A stretch of DNA of 64,000 nucleotides from Salinicoccus halodurans (lineage in GTDB: Bacteria; Bacillota; Bacilli; Staphylococcales; Salinicoccaceae): NCBI RefSeq assembly GCF_900114445.1, contig NZ_FOTB01000005.1, forward strand, positions 62,001-126,000. Direction: 5' to 3'. Both the position numbers and the translations under genes were made by a program. Under the pieces are notes generated by a model. That model searched no databases, was not told the origin of the DNA, and worked only from the letters and a program-made list of their open reading frames with translations. Shown here piece by piece: positions 1-9,213 of this stretch (the first letter of the stretch is position 1; every line of letters begins with the position of its first letter).

Positions 1-96
1 GCAGCAATAACGATTATAGCTCTGTTCAGCATCATGGGTTTCATACTGACACTTCTGCCGAGTGACGGAGACAACGAGTATGGAAAGTGTCCGTAA
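1..96 (+). CDS. C-terminal end of a membrane protein (partial)
   Basis: The window opens inside a reading frame that runs 31 codons to a TAA at 94-96. The visible tail is a hydrophobic helix of about 20 residues ending LTLLPSD, followed by a short polar end. This is the usual look of the last transmembrane segment and tail of a transporter. The family cannot be named from so little sequence. Confidence 0.55.
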   Translation, partial: AAITIIALFSIMGFILTLLPSDGDNEYGKCP

Positions 97-185
97 AATT
101 TCTCTGATTATCAGCAGAAAAATTAATGAAATCACTTTCATAACATGATACAATCCTTTTAACAATTACAGAAAGGGAGATCATT

Positions 186-311
186 ATGGAAGCATCTCTT
201 TCAGATTTTCTCATCCAGCTTGCCGGATTATCAGCAATCGGCGGTTTCGGCTATTTAGTCTACAGACTCAATCACAGTGGCGAAAAAGATAATGTGCAAG
301 AAAAGCAGTAG
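186..311 (+). CDS. small single-span membrane protein, 41 aa
   Basis: A 41-codon gene begins at ATG 186 after a strong ribosome site (AAAGGGAG, about 171-178). Residues about 8-26 form one hydrophobic glycine-rich segment (FLIQLAGLSAIGGFGYLVY), followed by a short charged tail, so a single-span membrane protein is likely. An extended -10 (TGATACAAT, 146-154) lies just upstream and a terminator just downstream, so it looks monocistronic. I do not recognise the family. The gene signals are good, but the length makes the call moderate. Confidence 0.55.
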   Translation: MEASLSDFLIQLAGLSAIGGFGYLVYRLNHSGEKDNVQEKQ

Positions 312-336
312 TAATAAACACTATAGATCTTCCAGT

Positions 337-367
337 CCGGCACCGTATTTCGGTTTCGGCTTTTTTT
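337..367 (+). terminator. intrinsic terminator after the 41-aa gene
   Basis: CCGGCACCG and CGGTTTCGG form an imperfect stem around a TATTT loop, followed by seven T residues. Confidence 0.65.
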
Positions 368-452
368 AATTTCGAATAAAGGCAAATTGAAAAAGTTCAC
401 AAAGTTGTATACTATGAATAGGTTATACTTTTTATAAATCAGGACAGAAAGA

Positions 453-1499
453 GTGAATATCGTGTTGAATTTTTTCAGGCGCCAGTCACGAAACCTTTTT
501 CCCGGCTATTTTGCGATGGTCATGGCAACCGGTGCATTATCCCTTTCCTGCTGGTATCTGGGGTTACCCATTGCAGCGGAACTACTTATATATTTTAATG
601 TTTTCATATATGTCGTCTTACTCTTACTAAATATCATGCGGCTTATGCTTAATACCGGCGCGTTTCTCCAGGATCTGGGAGACCACAGCAAAGGCCCTGG
701 CTTTTTTACGTTGATTGCCGGAACTGAGGTGCTGGGCAGCCAGCTGGTCGTTATAAAGGGATTGTATGTATGGGGATTCTTTTTCTGGAGTGTGGCATTC
801 TTCCTCTGGATTGTGCTGATGTATACCTTCTTTACCATCATCATAGTGAAGAAAGTGAAGCCTGTAATTGAAGAAGCCGTGAACGGCGGATGGCTTCTTG
901 CTGTGGTCTCTACACAGTCCATTGCGGTACTCGGTACATTGATTTCTTCAGGGATGGGACAATTCAGTGAGATCATACTCTTCATTTCCCTCTGTCACTT
1001 CCTGCTGGGATGCATGCTGTATCTCAATATCATCGCCTTCATATTTTACAGGCTGATGTTTTTGAAGGTCGAAGCGATGTCGCTGGCCCCGCCGTACTGG
1101 ATCAATATGGGCGCACTCGCGATTACAACCCTTGCCGGATCGGTTCTGATGATCTACGGCATGGAGTCCAGTCTGGTCAGGGAACTGGAAGTATTCATCA
1201 AAGGCTTCACACTGTTCTACTGGGTGCTCGGCACATGGTGGATTCCGCTGCTTGTAATTCTCGGCGTATGGCGGCATATTATGAACCATTATCCATTCAC
1301 TTATGATCCACAGATGTGGGGGATGGCATTCCCGATTGCGATGTATACAGTCGGCACGACAAAATTATCCATTGCACTGGAGACGGAGTTCTTGATGATC
1401 ATTCCCTATGTCACGATATTTGCGGCGCTCGGCGTATGGTTGTCCATACTGGCCGGTATGGCATTCAGTCTCGTGAGAAGACAATTGAAACACAGATAA
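453..1499 (+). CDS. TDT/SLAC1-family transporter (TehA-like)
   Basis: The 348-aa protein is almost wholly hydrophobic, with about ten predicted helices. It opens with the family-typical PGYFAMVMATGALS and also carries the internal pattern HFLLGCMLYLNIIAF. The tellurite-resistance/dicarboxylate transporter family (TehA, Mae1, SLAC1) carries anions or dicarboxylates across the plasma membrane; the substrate cannot be read here. GTG 453 is chosen because AGGA at 441-444 lies 8 nt upstream; GTG 462 and TTG 465 would be farther from it. The gene stands alone between terminators. The family call is strong and the substrate is unknown. Confidence 0.8.
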   Translation: MNIVLNFFRRQSRNLFPGYFAMVMATGALSLSCWYLGLPIAAELLIYFNVFIYVVLLLLNIMRLMLNTGAFLQDLGDHSKGPGFFTLIAGTEVLGSQLVVIKGLYVWGFFFWSVAFFLWIVLMYTFFTIIIVKKVKPVIEEAVNGGWLLAVVSTQSIAVLGTLISSGMGQFSEIILFISLCHFLLGCMLYLNIIAFIFYRLMFLKVEAMSLAPPYWINMGALAITTLAGSVLMIYGMESSLVRELEVFIKGFTLFYWVLGTWWIPLLVILGVWRHIMNHYPFTYDPQMWGMAFPIAMYTVGTTKLSIALETEFLMIIPYVTIFAALGVWLSILAGMAFSLVRRQLKHR

Positions 1500-1500
1500 A

Positions 1501-1536
1501 CAGAGGACAGCCCGGCGGGTCGTCCTCTGTTTTATT
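1501..1536 (+). terminator. intrinsic terminator
   Basis: CAGAGGAC (1501-1508) pairs with GTCCTCTG (1522-1529), followed by TTTTATTT. The remaining sequence to 1725 holds no gene that I can see. Confidence 0.8.
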
Positions 1537-1725
1537 TCCTGCATGATGAGCAGTTATCAGATTTTACTTTCAACAGTCAGATCGCTTTTCTAAAGATTAA
1601 AATCCGTATATAACGAACAGCACTCATTATTGAAGTCCTGAATATCATATAGCGGGGAACTGATCTTAAATGTACTCAATTTCGCTTTCATTGAATACCC
1701 CTGAATATCAATATATCCCTTTTCA

Positions 1726-2649
1726 TTAGAATATCTGAAGCAGTATGATGCCCGACAGAATCATTATGACGCCGATGACTCTTCTCGCATCGACCTTGTT
1801 CTTATGGATGCCGAGAAGTCCTAAATGGTCAATCAGAAGCCCCATCACCATCTGCCCGAAGATGACCGTCATCAGAGTGAGTGTCGCACCAAGGTGCGGC
1901 ATCAGTATGATATTGGTCGTGACATAGAGTGCTCCAAGTATCCCCCCGATGAAATGCCAGGGTTTTATCTTACCGATCGTTTTATCATAAGTGACGAAGC
2001 TGATATGTTTCGCAATGATCAGCGAAAGCATAAGAAGTGCGGCAGTACCGATGATGAATGAGATGAGAGAGGCGAAAAAGAATGAATCCACTTCATGCCG
2101 GAGGGCACTGTTCACAGCAGTCTGGATCGGCGGCATTGCACCTGTGAACAGGCCGAGCGCCAGCCAGGCGTTTGATGAATGCGCCGCCGTACGCGCACTT
2201 TTCTTCTTATAGTTCATGAAAATGATGCCGGCAATCATGACGGCGATGCCGAGTATGCGGAAAATATTGATGGGCTGGATTTCGGCATCGAACCACCCGA
2301 ATGTATCGACCATGAGGCCGATGATCATCTGGCCGGCGACCGTCATGATCACTGTAAGTGCGGCTCCGATTTTCGGCAGGAGCAGGACGTTGCCTGTCAG
2401 ATAGATGACGCCCATCAGTCCGCCGACAAACCAGATATATGAAAAATCCTGCGATATTATGTAAGACGGCAATAATTTTTCAGGGTTGGCAAAAAGATTG
2501 AAGAAGATCAGTAAAATTGTGCCGACCAGAAATGAGTAGAATGACGACAGGAAGACTGAACGGGTGAATACAGCGAGGCGGCTGTTGATGGAAGTCTGGA
2601 CAGGGATGAGTGAACCGGCAACGGCTCCCAGAAGAATCAGCATTATCAA
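1726..2649 (-). CDS. DMT-family transporter with two DUF606 (YdcZ-type) repeats
   Basis: The 307-aa protein has ten hydrophobic segments made of two homologous five-helix halves. Each half contains the family pattern of a GA...PIQT opening, then GALYVTTNIILMP/GVIYLTGNVLLLP, then TV..GQM..GL..D. DUF606 proteins belong to the drug/metabolite transporter superfamily, and their substrates are mostly unknown. The start is set at TTG 2649 because CTCCT (AGGAG on the coding strand, 2660-2664) lies 10 nt upstream; ATG 2643 would be 16 nt away. The gene is divergent from the M20 amidohydrolase. Confidence 0.85.
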   Translation of the reverse strand: MIMLILLGAVAGSLIPVQTSINSRLAVFTRSVFLSSFYSFLVGTILLIFFNLFANPEKLLPSYIISQDFSYIWFVGGLMGVIYLTGNVLLLPKIGAALTVIMTVAGQMIIGLMVDTFGWFDAEIQPINIFRILGIAVMIAGIIFMNYKKKSARTAAHSSNAWLALGLFTGAMPPIQTAVNSALRHEVDSFFFASLISFIIGTAALLMLSLIIAKHISFVTYDKTIGKIKPWHFIGGILGALYVTTNIILMPHLGATLTLMTVIFGQMVMGLLIDHLGLLGIHKNKVDARRVIGVIMILSGIILLQIF

Positions 2650-2794
2650 AGTCTTCCATCTCCTTTTTTATTTTAATAGTATTAAGTCATTTTATATGAG
2701 ATATATAATCTTAGCAACTTGATTTAAAGGCTTATTTAATGACTGGGCCTTTAGTATACTTGAAATAGAGAATAAATCGTTTGGAGTGACGGAT

Positions 2795-3961
2795 ATGGAT
2801 GAAGAAAACACAGATTTGAAAAATGCGCTGATCAGTTGGCGCAGACATATTCACAGGAATCCGGAACTTTCCTATAAAGAATATGGAACGGCAGATTATA
2901 TAGAGAGTATACTGGATTCCTTTGACGGTATTGATGTATCAAGACCGACGGAAACGAGTGTGCTTGGGACCCTGAAAGGGGCAAAAACTGAAGGTCCGGT
3001 CATTCTGCTCCGTGCGGATATCGACGCATTACCTATAACTGAAGAGACCGGTTTGGAATTTGAGTCCTCAAACCGTGGTGTGATGCATGCATGCGGGCAT
3101 GATGCCCATGCTTCAATGCTGCTTGGTGCGGCAAAGGAATTATCTGCCATGAAAGAAGAGATGAATGGGGAAGTAAGATTTATATTCCAGCACGCGGAGG
3201 AGGATTTTCCCGGCGGCGCCTATGAACTCGTTGATCTCGGAGTAGCTGAAGGTGTGGACTATGCTTTCGCGCTTCACGTCTCTCCGGATTATGAAACAGG
3301 ATATTTTTCTGTTCGTGAAGGGGCTTTTTGTGCAGCAGCGGATGACTTCCGGATTAAAATATCAGGCAGAGGCGGGCATGCAGCGATTCCGGATTCAACG
3401 ATAGACCCGATTATCGTGGGTTCGGAATTTACGATGAGTCTGCAGACAATTGTGTCGAGGAAGATATCCCCGCACAAAGTGCCGGTCGTATCGGTCACCA
3501 ATTTCCACAGCGGCGATGCGATGAATGTCATTCCGGACACAGTTGAAATCGGCGGTACCATAAGATCCATCGATGAAGCCTCGAGAGTAAAGGCGCGGGA
3601 GGAATTGGAACACATCCTGAAAGGCGTTACAGCAGCACACAGGGCAGAATATACAATTGACTGGGATATCGGATATCCTTCAGTGTTCAACAGGACAGAA
3701 GCGGTGGATGTCACAAGGCAGGCCGCTAAAAAAGTGTATGGAGAAGAAAAAATGATTGAGGTGGAGCAGCCGATCTTTGGCACTGAAGACTTCTCCTCCT
3801 TTTCACAGGCAGTTCCTGCCTCGATGCAGTTCATCGGTGTTCATGACCCGGACAAGGAAGAAGCTTATCCACTGCACCATCCTAAATTCAATGTGGACGA
3901 GGAAGCACTGGAGAAAGGTGCACTTTATTTTATGGAAATTGCTGAAAATCTGGTACTCTAG
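2795..3961 (+). CDS. M20D-family amidohydrolase/peptidase
   Basis: The 388-aa protein belongs to the IAA-amino-acid hydrolase / N-acyl-amino-acid deacylase clade of M20 zinc hydrolases, which remove acyl groups from N-acylated amino acids or cleave small amides. Visible signatures are RRHIHRNPELSY near the N-terminus, ADIDALPITEE, the metal-binding ACGHDAH at about residue 100, the HAEE general-base region, and GTEDFSSF near the C-terminus. The length is normal. ATG 2795 is the better start: GGAG 2783-2786 lies 8 nt before it and overlaps the alternative GTG 2786. A TATACT -10 candidate sits at 2755-2760. The nitroreductase follows 31 bp downstream, so they may be co-transcribed. The exact substrate cannot be told. 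Confidence 0.85.
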   Translation: MDEENTDLKNALISWRRHIHRNPELSYKEYGTADYIESILDSFDGIDVSRPTETSVLGTLKGAKTEGPVILLRADIDALPITEETGLEFESSNRGVMHACGHDAHASMLLGAAKELSAMKEEMNGEVRFIFQHAEEDFPGGAYELVDLGVAEGVDYAFALHVSPDYETGYFSVREGAFCAAADDFRIKISGRGGHAAIPDSTIDPIIVGSEFTMSLQTIVSRKISPHKVPVVSVTNFHSGDAMNVIPDTVEIGGTIRSIDEASRVKAREELEHILKGVTAAHRAEYTIDWDIGYPSVFNRTEAVDVTRQAAKKVYGEEKMIEVEQPIFGTEDFSSFSQAVPASMQFIGVHDPDKEEAYPLHHPKFNVDEEALEKGALYFMEIAENLVL

Positions 3962-3992
3962 TGGTGCTATAAAAATTTGAGGAGTAGTGATT

Positions 3993-4574
3993 ATGAACGT
4001 TTCAGAAGCAATCAGACAAAGACGCAGCCTGGGCAGGGTGAAGGATACGCCGGTGGACAGAGAAAAGATTGAGACTATGCTGGAGTCGGCAGTGTGGGCG
4101 CCGAATCATCACCGTACAGAGCCATGGAAATTCTTTGTGTTGAGCGGAGAGGGCAGGAATCCGCTGTCCCGTGTTTTGAAAGAGGTGGCTCACGGGAGAG
4201 TTGAAGACCCTGAATCTGAAGAAGGACAGAAGAGAATCGAAAAAATAAGCAGAAAACCATTCGCTGCCCCGACCGTCATTGTGGTCGCATTATCTCCTTC
4301 TGACAATCCGAAAGCCATCTATATAGAAGATGTATGTGCTGTGGCAGCGGCAACACAGAATATGCTGCTGACTGCACACGAGCTTGGACTCGGTGCAATC
4401 TGGAGAAGCGGACCAATCTATAATACACCTGAGGTGAAGGCGCTATTTGACCTTCGTGAAGATGAAGAGATTCTGGGACTTGTTTTTGCAGGGGAACCTG
4501 ACATGACGAAGGACAACATCAAACGAATACCTTTCGATGAAAAGACGGCATGGATTGACACAGATCAACAGTAG
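3993..4574 (+). CDS. nitroreductase-family protein
   Basis: The 193-aa FMN-dependent nitroreductase-like protein opens VSEAIRQRRSLGRV, the FMN-phosphate-binding arginine motif. It continues with AVWAPNHHRTEPWKFFVL and a C-terminal HELGLGAIWRSGP, as in the TdsD/YdjA-like short nitroreductases that work as NAD(P)H-dependent dimers. ATG 3993 is preferred over GTG 3987 because GAGGAG (3979-3984) lies 8 nt ahead of it. The gene is followed at 21 bp by a small membrane gene and then by an RND pump, suggesting one operon. The substrate is unknown. Confidence 0.85.
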   Translation: MNVSEAIRQRRSLGRVKDTPVDREKIETMLESAVWAPNHHRTEPWKFFVLSGEGRNPLSRVLKEVAHGRVEDPESEEGQKRIEKISRKPFAAPTVIVVALSPSDNPKAIYIEDVCAVAAATQNMLLTAHELGLGAIWRSGPIYNTPEVKALFDLREDEEILGLVFAGEPDMTKDNIKRIPFDEKTAWIDTDQQ

Positions 4575-4595
4575 AACAAGGGTGGAGGATTTTTT

Positions 4596-4751
4596 ATGAA
4601 AGCGGCAGCAGCAATCTGCTTTGCACTGGGTACGCTGATCATGTTCGGGACACAGACGTTTTTACCGGATGCATTGATAGTGCCGGGTTATTTTGCAGTA
4701 TTCTTTTTATTCGTTGCCGGAATATATATTACATACGGCTCTGAATTATAA
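4596..4751 (+). CDS. small two-span membrane protein, 51 aa
   Basis: This 51-codon gene with a GGTGGAG ribosome site lies between the nitroreductase and the RND permease. The protein has two hydrophobic segments (about residues 3-20 and 30-46) joined by a short loop, TFLPDALIVPG. No family is recognised. Its spacing (21 bp after the upstream stop, 33 bp before the RND start) argues for co-expression. A small accessory subunit of the pump is an attractive but unproven idea. Confidence 0.6.
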   Translation: MKAAAAICFALGTLIMFGTQTFLPDALIVPGYFAVFFLFVAGIYITYGSEL

Positions 4752-4784
4752 TAGAAGAAAGAAAACATGGAATGAGGAAATTGG

Positions 4785-7700
4785 ATGAAAAAGCTTTACG
4801 AAATACTACTCGGGAGAAGCTTGCTGTTCATTATTTTGATATTTACTGTTTCGATTTTGGGTGTCTATACGTTTTTGACAATCGAACAGCGCGAAATACC
4901 TGAAACTGAAGTCAATCTGGTCAATGTCACAACTGCATGGCCGGGCGCTGACAAATCAGATATGGAAACGAATGTCACGAACATCATTGAATCGGAATTA
5001 TTCAATGTGGAGGATATTGAGGATGTGTCATCCGTTTCACAGGATGATATTTCCGTCATTACACTCCAGCTTTCAGACGACGGGAATCCGGATGATGTGC
5101 TGAATGATGTGAATAACGTTGTGAGCGGTATTGCCAGTGATCTCCCGGAAAATGCTGCAGAACCGGAAGTTGAGTCATTGAGCAATAACTTTCCTCTGCT
5201 CAGCTACCAGGTCCACAGTGAAGATGTGCAAAATCTGGATGGCATAAGAGATGATCTGGAGAAGCTGGAACAGGAAGTCACCCAGATGGACGGCGTCGAC
5301 AGTGTCACGCTCAAAGGGTATGAAGATTATAAGTATGAAATACAGCTTGACTGGGATGCACTTGCTGAAAACCAGTTGAATCCGAACGAAATCATGAACG
5401 AGATTGAACAGTCTCTGAATCCGGTCATACTTGGGCAGGATACAGAAGATGACGAGACAGTACGTCTGTCTTTCCAGGACCAAAAACCACTTGAAGTGCT
5501 GGAACAGGTCAGGGTGGGGACTGATGATATTCCGCTCGATGAAGTCGCAGAAGTTTCAGAAGTTCATGAACAGCCGGAAGACATTGTGGAGTACGAAGGT
5601 GAACCAGCAGTTTCATTTACTGTATTCCTTGCTGCAGGAGAGGACGTGCCTTCAGTTTCGCGGAAAGTTGAATCCATCATGGATGATAGTTTTGAAGGAT
5701 TGTCTGATAATATAACAGTTGATAATATTTCCTCTGAACGTGAAAATGTGGAGGATATATTCGTCGGATTGTATATATCTCTTGCAATCGCGCTGCTCGC
5801 GGTTATCGTCGGCACATCTCTCGGCCTGTCATGGTTTGGTTCCATAACGGTGATGATTACTGTCTTCCTGTCAGTGCTGATTGGACTCGCACCAATTCCG
5901 TGGATGGGTGTCGATCTCAACCAGATATCCGTCATCGGACTGATCATTGCGCTCGGTATACTTGTCGATGATTCGATTGTTGTCAACGACAACATCGAAC
6001 GGCGGTTCACCGTCGGCGACAACAAGCTCGATGCTGTATACAATGGTGTGAGAGAAGTTGCTCCCTCTGTCATCGCATCCACACTTGCAATCGTATTTAC
6101 ATTTTCACCGCTGCTGCTGCTCTCCGGCGCAAATGGTGATTTCATAAAAGCACTGCCGAGCATTCTGATTTCAACGATGATCGTATCGACTGTGCTTGCC
6201 CTGACATTCGTACCTGCTGTCAGGTATCTTATCGTAAGGAAGAAAGCACCAAAGCACCCGGGCATTATAGGGAAAGCATTTACATGGGGAAGTAATGTGT
6301 ATGCAGATAAACTTCTTCCTAAAATTATAAAAAGACCGCTGCTGGCATTTCTGACAGTATTGATTATCGCAGTATTATCAGTAGGTCTCATCCGTTTCAC
6401 ACCGTTTGAATTCTTCCCGGAAGCGGATCGTTCGGAAGTGACGGTCGATCTGATATTTGAGGAAGGACAGACGATTGAAAAGACGCATGAAGATGCACAG
6501 GATGTGCTTTCATATATGCTTGGGGAGATGGAGCATGTGGAGTCCGCTTCATTATTCACAGGAGATGGACTGCCGAACTTGTTTGGGGCATCACTGGAAC
6601 AATCGGGACCAAATACGGCACAGATTGCGCTTCAGATCGATAAAGAGCAGATGAGTGCATCTGAAACGATAGATGAGTATGAGAACGCAGTCCGTGAAGC
6701 GTTCCCGAAAGCTACGGTGTTCATGGAAACGATCATCCAGGGGCCTCCGGCAAGTGCACCGATTACAGTTGAAATCTTTGAGGATGATCTGGAAACGCTG
6801 AACAATAAAGTGACTGACCTTACCGAAACATTGGAAGCGGATGGAGCAATCGTCACTTCCAATATCGGCAGTCCAGTCAGGACGATGAACTACAGCATAG
6901 ACTATGGAGCTCTGGAAGAGAATGATGTATCCGTTTCACAGGTGAAAAATGAACTGAATATGATTTCAGAAGGTATTCCGATCCAGGAGATCATTGTGGA
7001 CGGGGATTCCAGAGAAACTAACCTCAAATATTCAGATGAGTATACTATAGATAACGTGGATATCGTCAAAACCGGAGAAGGAGAGCCGGAGACCTATCCA
7101 CTGTCGGATTTTGTGAATATAGAAGAGACTGAAGACACCACTTCCATCCAGCACAGCAATGGTGAGAGGACGGCTGAACTTCAGGTCTATTCGGATGATG
7201 AGGAGACTGTGAACCGGACGATAGAAGAATTCAGCAGCAATCTGGATGAAACGACCGAGCTTACAGTCGGCGGGGAGTCGTCAGACCAGGCGGACTTCTT
7301 CATCGAGATCGGGATTTTATTCTCAGTGATACTGGTACTTGTCTACCTCGTCATCGCCATAGAATTCAATTCCGTCGTCATGCCGCTCATCACAGTATTC
7401 AGCATTTTCCTCGCGTTCAGCGGCGGAATCATCGGATTGTTTGTAACGCAGACGCCAATCAGTTTCCTGGGCATAATGGGAATGGTTTCCTTGTCCGGTA
7501 TCGTCGTCAGGAATGCCGTCGTACTGATAGACTTCATCGAAGCAAGGCGCAAAGCCGGGAGATTCGATATTTATCAGGCGATCTTTGAAAGTGGACGGGT
7601 AAGATTCAAACCGATCGCGCTGACCACACTCACAAGCATACTGGCACTCGTCCCGGTGGCACTGAGCGGAGATGTGTTATTTGAACCGCTGGCGGTAACA

Positions 7701-7793
7701 GTAATCGCAGGACTTGCGTTCTCGACAATCCTGTCGTTGATAGCTACACCGGCACTTTATTATTTGTATTACAGAGTGAGATACAGAAAATAG
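4785..7793 (+). CDS. RND-family efflux permease (SwrC/YerP-like)
   Basis: The 1002-aa protein has the full RND plan. A first helix at about residues 10-30 is followed by a large extracytoplasmic loop to about 320, then five or six helices with the signature GILVDDSIVVNDNIERR (about 392-408), a second large loop from about 545 to 840, and a second helix bundle containing GIVVRNAVVLIDF. RND pumps use the proton gradient; in Gram-positives the SwrC/YerP group exports surfactin-like or other amphiphiles and works without an outer-membrane channel. The length is typical. It is the last gene of the nitroreductase operon and ends at a terminator. The substrate is unknown. Confidence 0.9.
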   Translation: MKKLYEILLGRSLLFIILIFTVSILGVYTFLTIEQREIPETEVNLVNVTTAWPGADKSDMETNVTNIIESELFNVEDIEDVSSVSQDDISVITLQLSDDGNPDDVLNDVNNVVSGIASDLPENAAEPEVESLSNNFPLLSYQVHSEDVQNLDGIRDDLEKLEQEVTQMDGVDSVTLKGYEDYKYEIQLDWDALAENQLNPNEIMNEIEQSLNPVILGQDTEDDETVRLSFQDQKPLEVLEQVRVGTDDIPLDEVAEVSEVHEQPEDIVEYEGEPAVSFTVFLAAGEDVPSVSRKVESIMDDSFEGLSDNITVDNISSERENVEDIFVGLYISLAIALLAVIVGTSLGLSWFGSITVMITVFLSVLIGLAPIPWMGVDLNQISVIGLIIALGILVDDSIVVNDNIERRFTVGDNKLDAVYNGVREVAPSVIASTLAIVFTFSPLLLLSGANGDFIKALPSILISTMIVSTVLALTFVPAVRYLIVRKKAPKHPGIIGKAFTWGSNVYADKLLPKIIKRPLLAFLTVLIIAVLSVGLIRFTPFEFFPEADRSEVTVDLIFEEGQTIEKTHEDAQDVLSYMLGEMEHVESASLFTGDGLPNLFGASLEQSGPNTAQIALQIDKEQMSASETIDEYENAVREAFPKATVFMETIIQGPPASAPITVEIFEDDLETLNNKVTDLTETLEADGAIVTSNIGSPVRTMNYSIDYGALEENDVSVSQVKNELNMISEGIPIQEIIVDGDSRETNLKYSDEYTIDNVDIVKTGEGEPETYPLSDFVNIEETEDTTSIQHSNGERTAELQVYSDDEETVNRTIEEFSSNLDETTELTVGGESSDQADFFIEIGILFSVILVLVYLVIAIEFNSVVMPLITVFSIFLAFSGGIIGLFVTQTPISFLGIMGMVSLSGIVVRNAVVLIDFIEARRKAGRFDIYQAIFESGRVRFKPIALTTLTSILALVPVALSGDVLFEPLAVTVIAGLAFSTILSLIATPALYYLYYRVRYRK

Positions 7794-7809
7794 ATAGTAG
7801 TTTTTCAGG

Positions 7810-7832
7810 CCCTCCAGATGGAGGGTTTTTTT
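7810..7832 (+). terminator. intrinsic terminator of the RND operon
   Basis: CCCTCC and GGAGGG form a stem around AGAT, followed by seven T residues. Confidence 0.85.
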
Positions 7833-7933
7833 GTGGAGATTGTTTGATGAAGCGCAACCAGGCATCGGTGAAGATGAGACGATAAGGTGAGGAGTCAATA
7901 CTGTCCCAGAATTCCAAACGATGTTGAGAACCG

Positions 7934-7967
7934 GAAAAAGCCCTCTCCGGCCGCATGCCGGAGAGGG
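7934..7967 (-). terminator. intrinsic terminator of the pheA-symporter operon
   Basis: On the minus strand CCCTCTCCGG and CCGGAGAGGG form a perfect 10-bp stem with a 7-nt loop, followed by GCTTTTTCC. Confidence 0.75.
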
Positions 7968-7983
7968 CATCATATACAAAAAC

Positions 7984-9213
7984 CTATTTTTCTGCAAGAG
8001 CCCTTTTATACAAACGTTTTTCTTCTGATTTTGAAATCAAAAGGTTTGCCGCTGCATCACCAGTAACATTCATTGTAGTGTATGCCATGTCGAGAAGTCT
8101 GTATATGGCGGCAATAGGCCCCATCAATTCTATCGGCAGGCCGAGCAATGTCAGGAAAGAAGCTCCAAGTACGATTCCACCGCCGGGGATTCCGGGGGCC
8201 GCCATATTAAGGACGGTGGCAATGACAACCAGATAGATGATTTCCGGCACACTTAAGGGTATCTGATAAAAATCGGATACAAAGACTGCCAGCAGACTGA
8301 AGGAAATGGCACCGCCTGCCATGTTGATTGTCGTACCTAAAGGAACGACGAAATTAGTTATGGACTCGGACGCTTTGAAGTCATTGATGCTGACCCGCAT
8401 GTTTGTAGGCAGTGTGACAGCTGAACTCGTCGTTGAAAGAGAAACGAGCCATACCTTATAAATACCTTTGATGAACTGGATCGGAGACAGGCCGGTGTAT
8501 AACCAGACGGGCAGGAGCATGACAACTATGAATGCTATGATACAGGCGGCCCATGCAGTGATTATGTACAGACCAAGCGCAGAGAATATACCGGCACCAT
8601 ATTCAGCCATCGCAAATGCCATCAGGGAAAGTACACCGATCGGTGTCAGTTCCATGACGAAGTCCAGAATTTTGAATACCACTTTCGACAGACTGTTGAG
8701 AAAAGTTTTAACCGGCTCAGCTTCTTTTCCGACCGCAACAATTGCTACTGAGAACAGCAGAGTGAACAGTATGACAGGAAGAATGGCACCTTCACTGGCG
8801 GCCTGGAATATGTTGCTCGGGACAATATTCATGAAGAAATCCTGAACGGAAGGGGAAGTGACTGTTTCATCAAAGCCGGGAGAATCGATGTTTATATGGT
8901 TTCCCGGCCTGACCAGATAGGATATTATCAGGCCGATTGCTGCAGTCGCAATGAACATGAGGACGAAGACGATTACGCTTTTAAAGCCGATCCTCCCCAA
9001 ATCCTGTGTGCTTCCGATGTTGATGATACCGCCGGCGACTGCCACAAAAATGACAGGGATGATCATCATTTGGATCAGATTGAGGTAAACATCACCGATA
9101 AACTTCGTTTGGATGGAGAATTCAGGGATGACTATCCCCATTATTATGCCCAATACGAAACCGATGGCAATACGGGTGAAGAGATGCTGTTTTGATGTGA
9201 GAAGACTATTCAT
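7984..9213 (-). CDS. dicarboxylate/amino acid:cation symporter (DAACS family)
   Basis: The 409-aa secondary transporter of the GltP/DctA/SstT family imports glutamate, aspartate, serine or C4-dicarboxylates with Na+ or H+. It shows the serine-rich re-entrant loop VSLSTTSSAVTLPTNM (about residue 280), the NMAGGAISF helix 7 motif (Asn-Met-x-Gly) and GIPGGGIVLG before the last helices. The start ATG 9213 overlaps the last codons of pheA by 8 bp and its ribosome site (AAGGAG) lies inside pheA, so the two genes are translationally coupled. A symporter co-transcribed with a phenylalanine-biosynthesis gene suggests, but does not prove, an aromatic or related substrate. Confidence 0.88.
   Translation of the reverse strand: MNSLLTSKQHLFTRIAIGFVLGIIMGIVIPEFSIQTKFIGDVYLNLIQMMIIPVIFVAVAGGIINIGSTQDLGRIGFKSVIVFVLMFIATAAIGLIISYLVRPGNHINIDSPGFDETVTSPSVQDFFMNIVPSNIFQAASEGAILPVILFTLLFSVAIVAVGKEAEPVKTFLNSLSKVVFKILDFVMELTPIGVLSLMAFAMAEYGAGIFSALGLYIITAWAACIIAFIVVMLLPVWLYTGLSPIQFIKGIYKVWLVSLSTTSSAVTLPTNMRVSINDFKASESITNFVVPLGTTINMAGGAISFSLLAVFVSDFYQIPLSVPEIIYLVVIATVLNMAAPGIPGGGIVLGASFLTLLGLPIELMGPIAAIYRLLDMAYTTMNVTGDAAANLLISKSEEKRLYKRALAEK

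Noticed and set aside
5564-6559. Long antisense frame inside the RND gene (331 codons)
   Set aside because: Ser/Thr/Ile-rich product with no family pattern and no ribosome site; it mirrors codon bias of the real gene.
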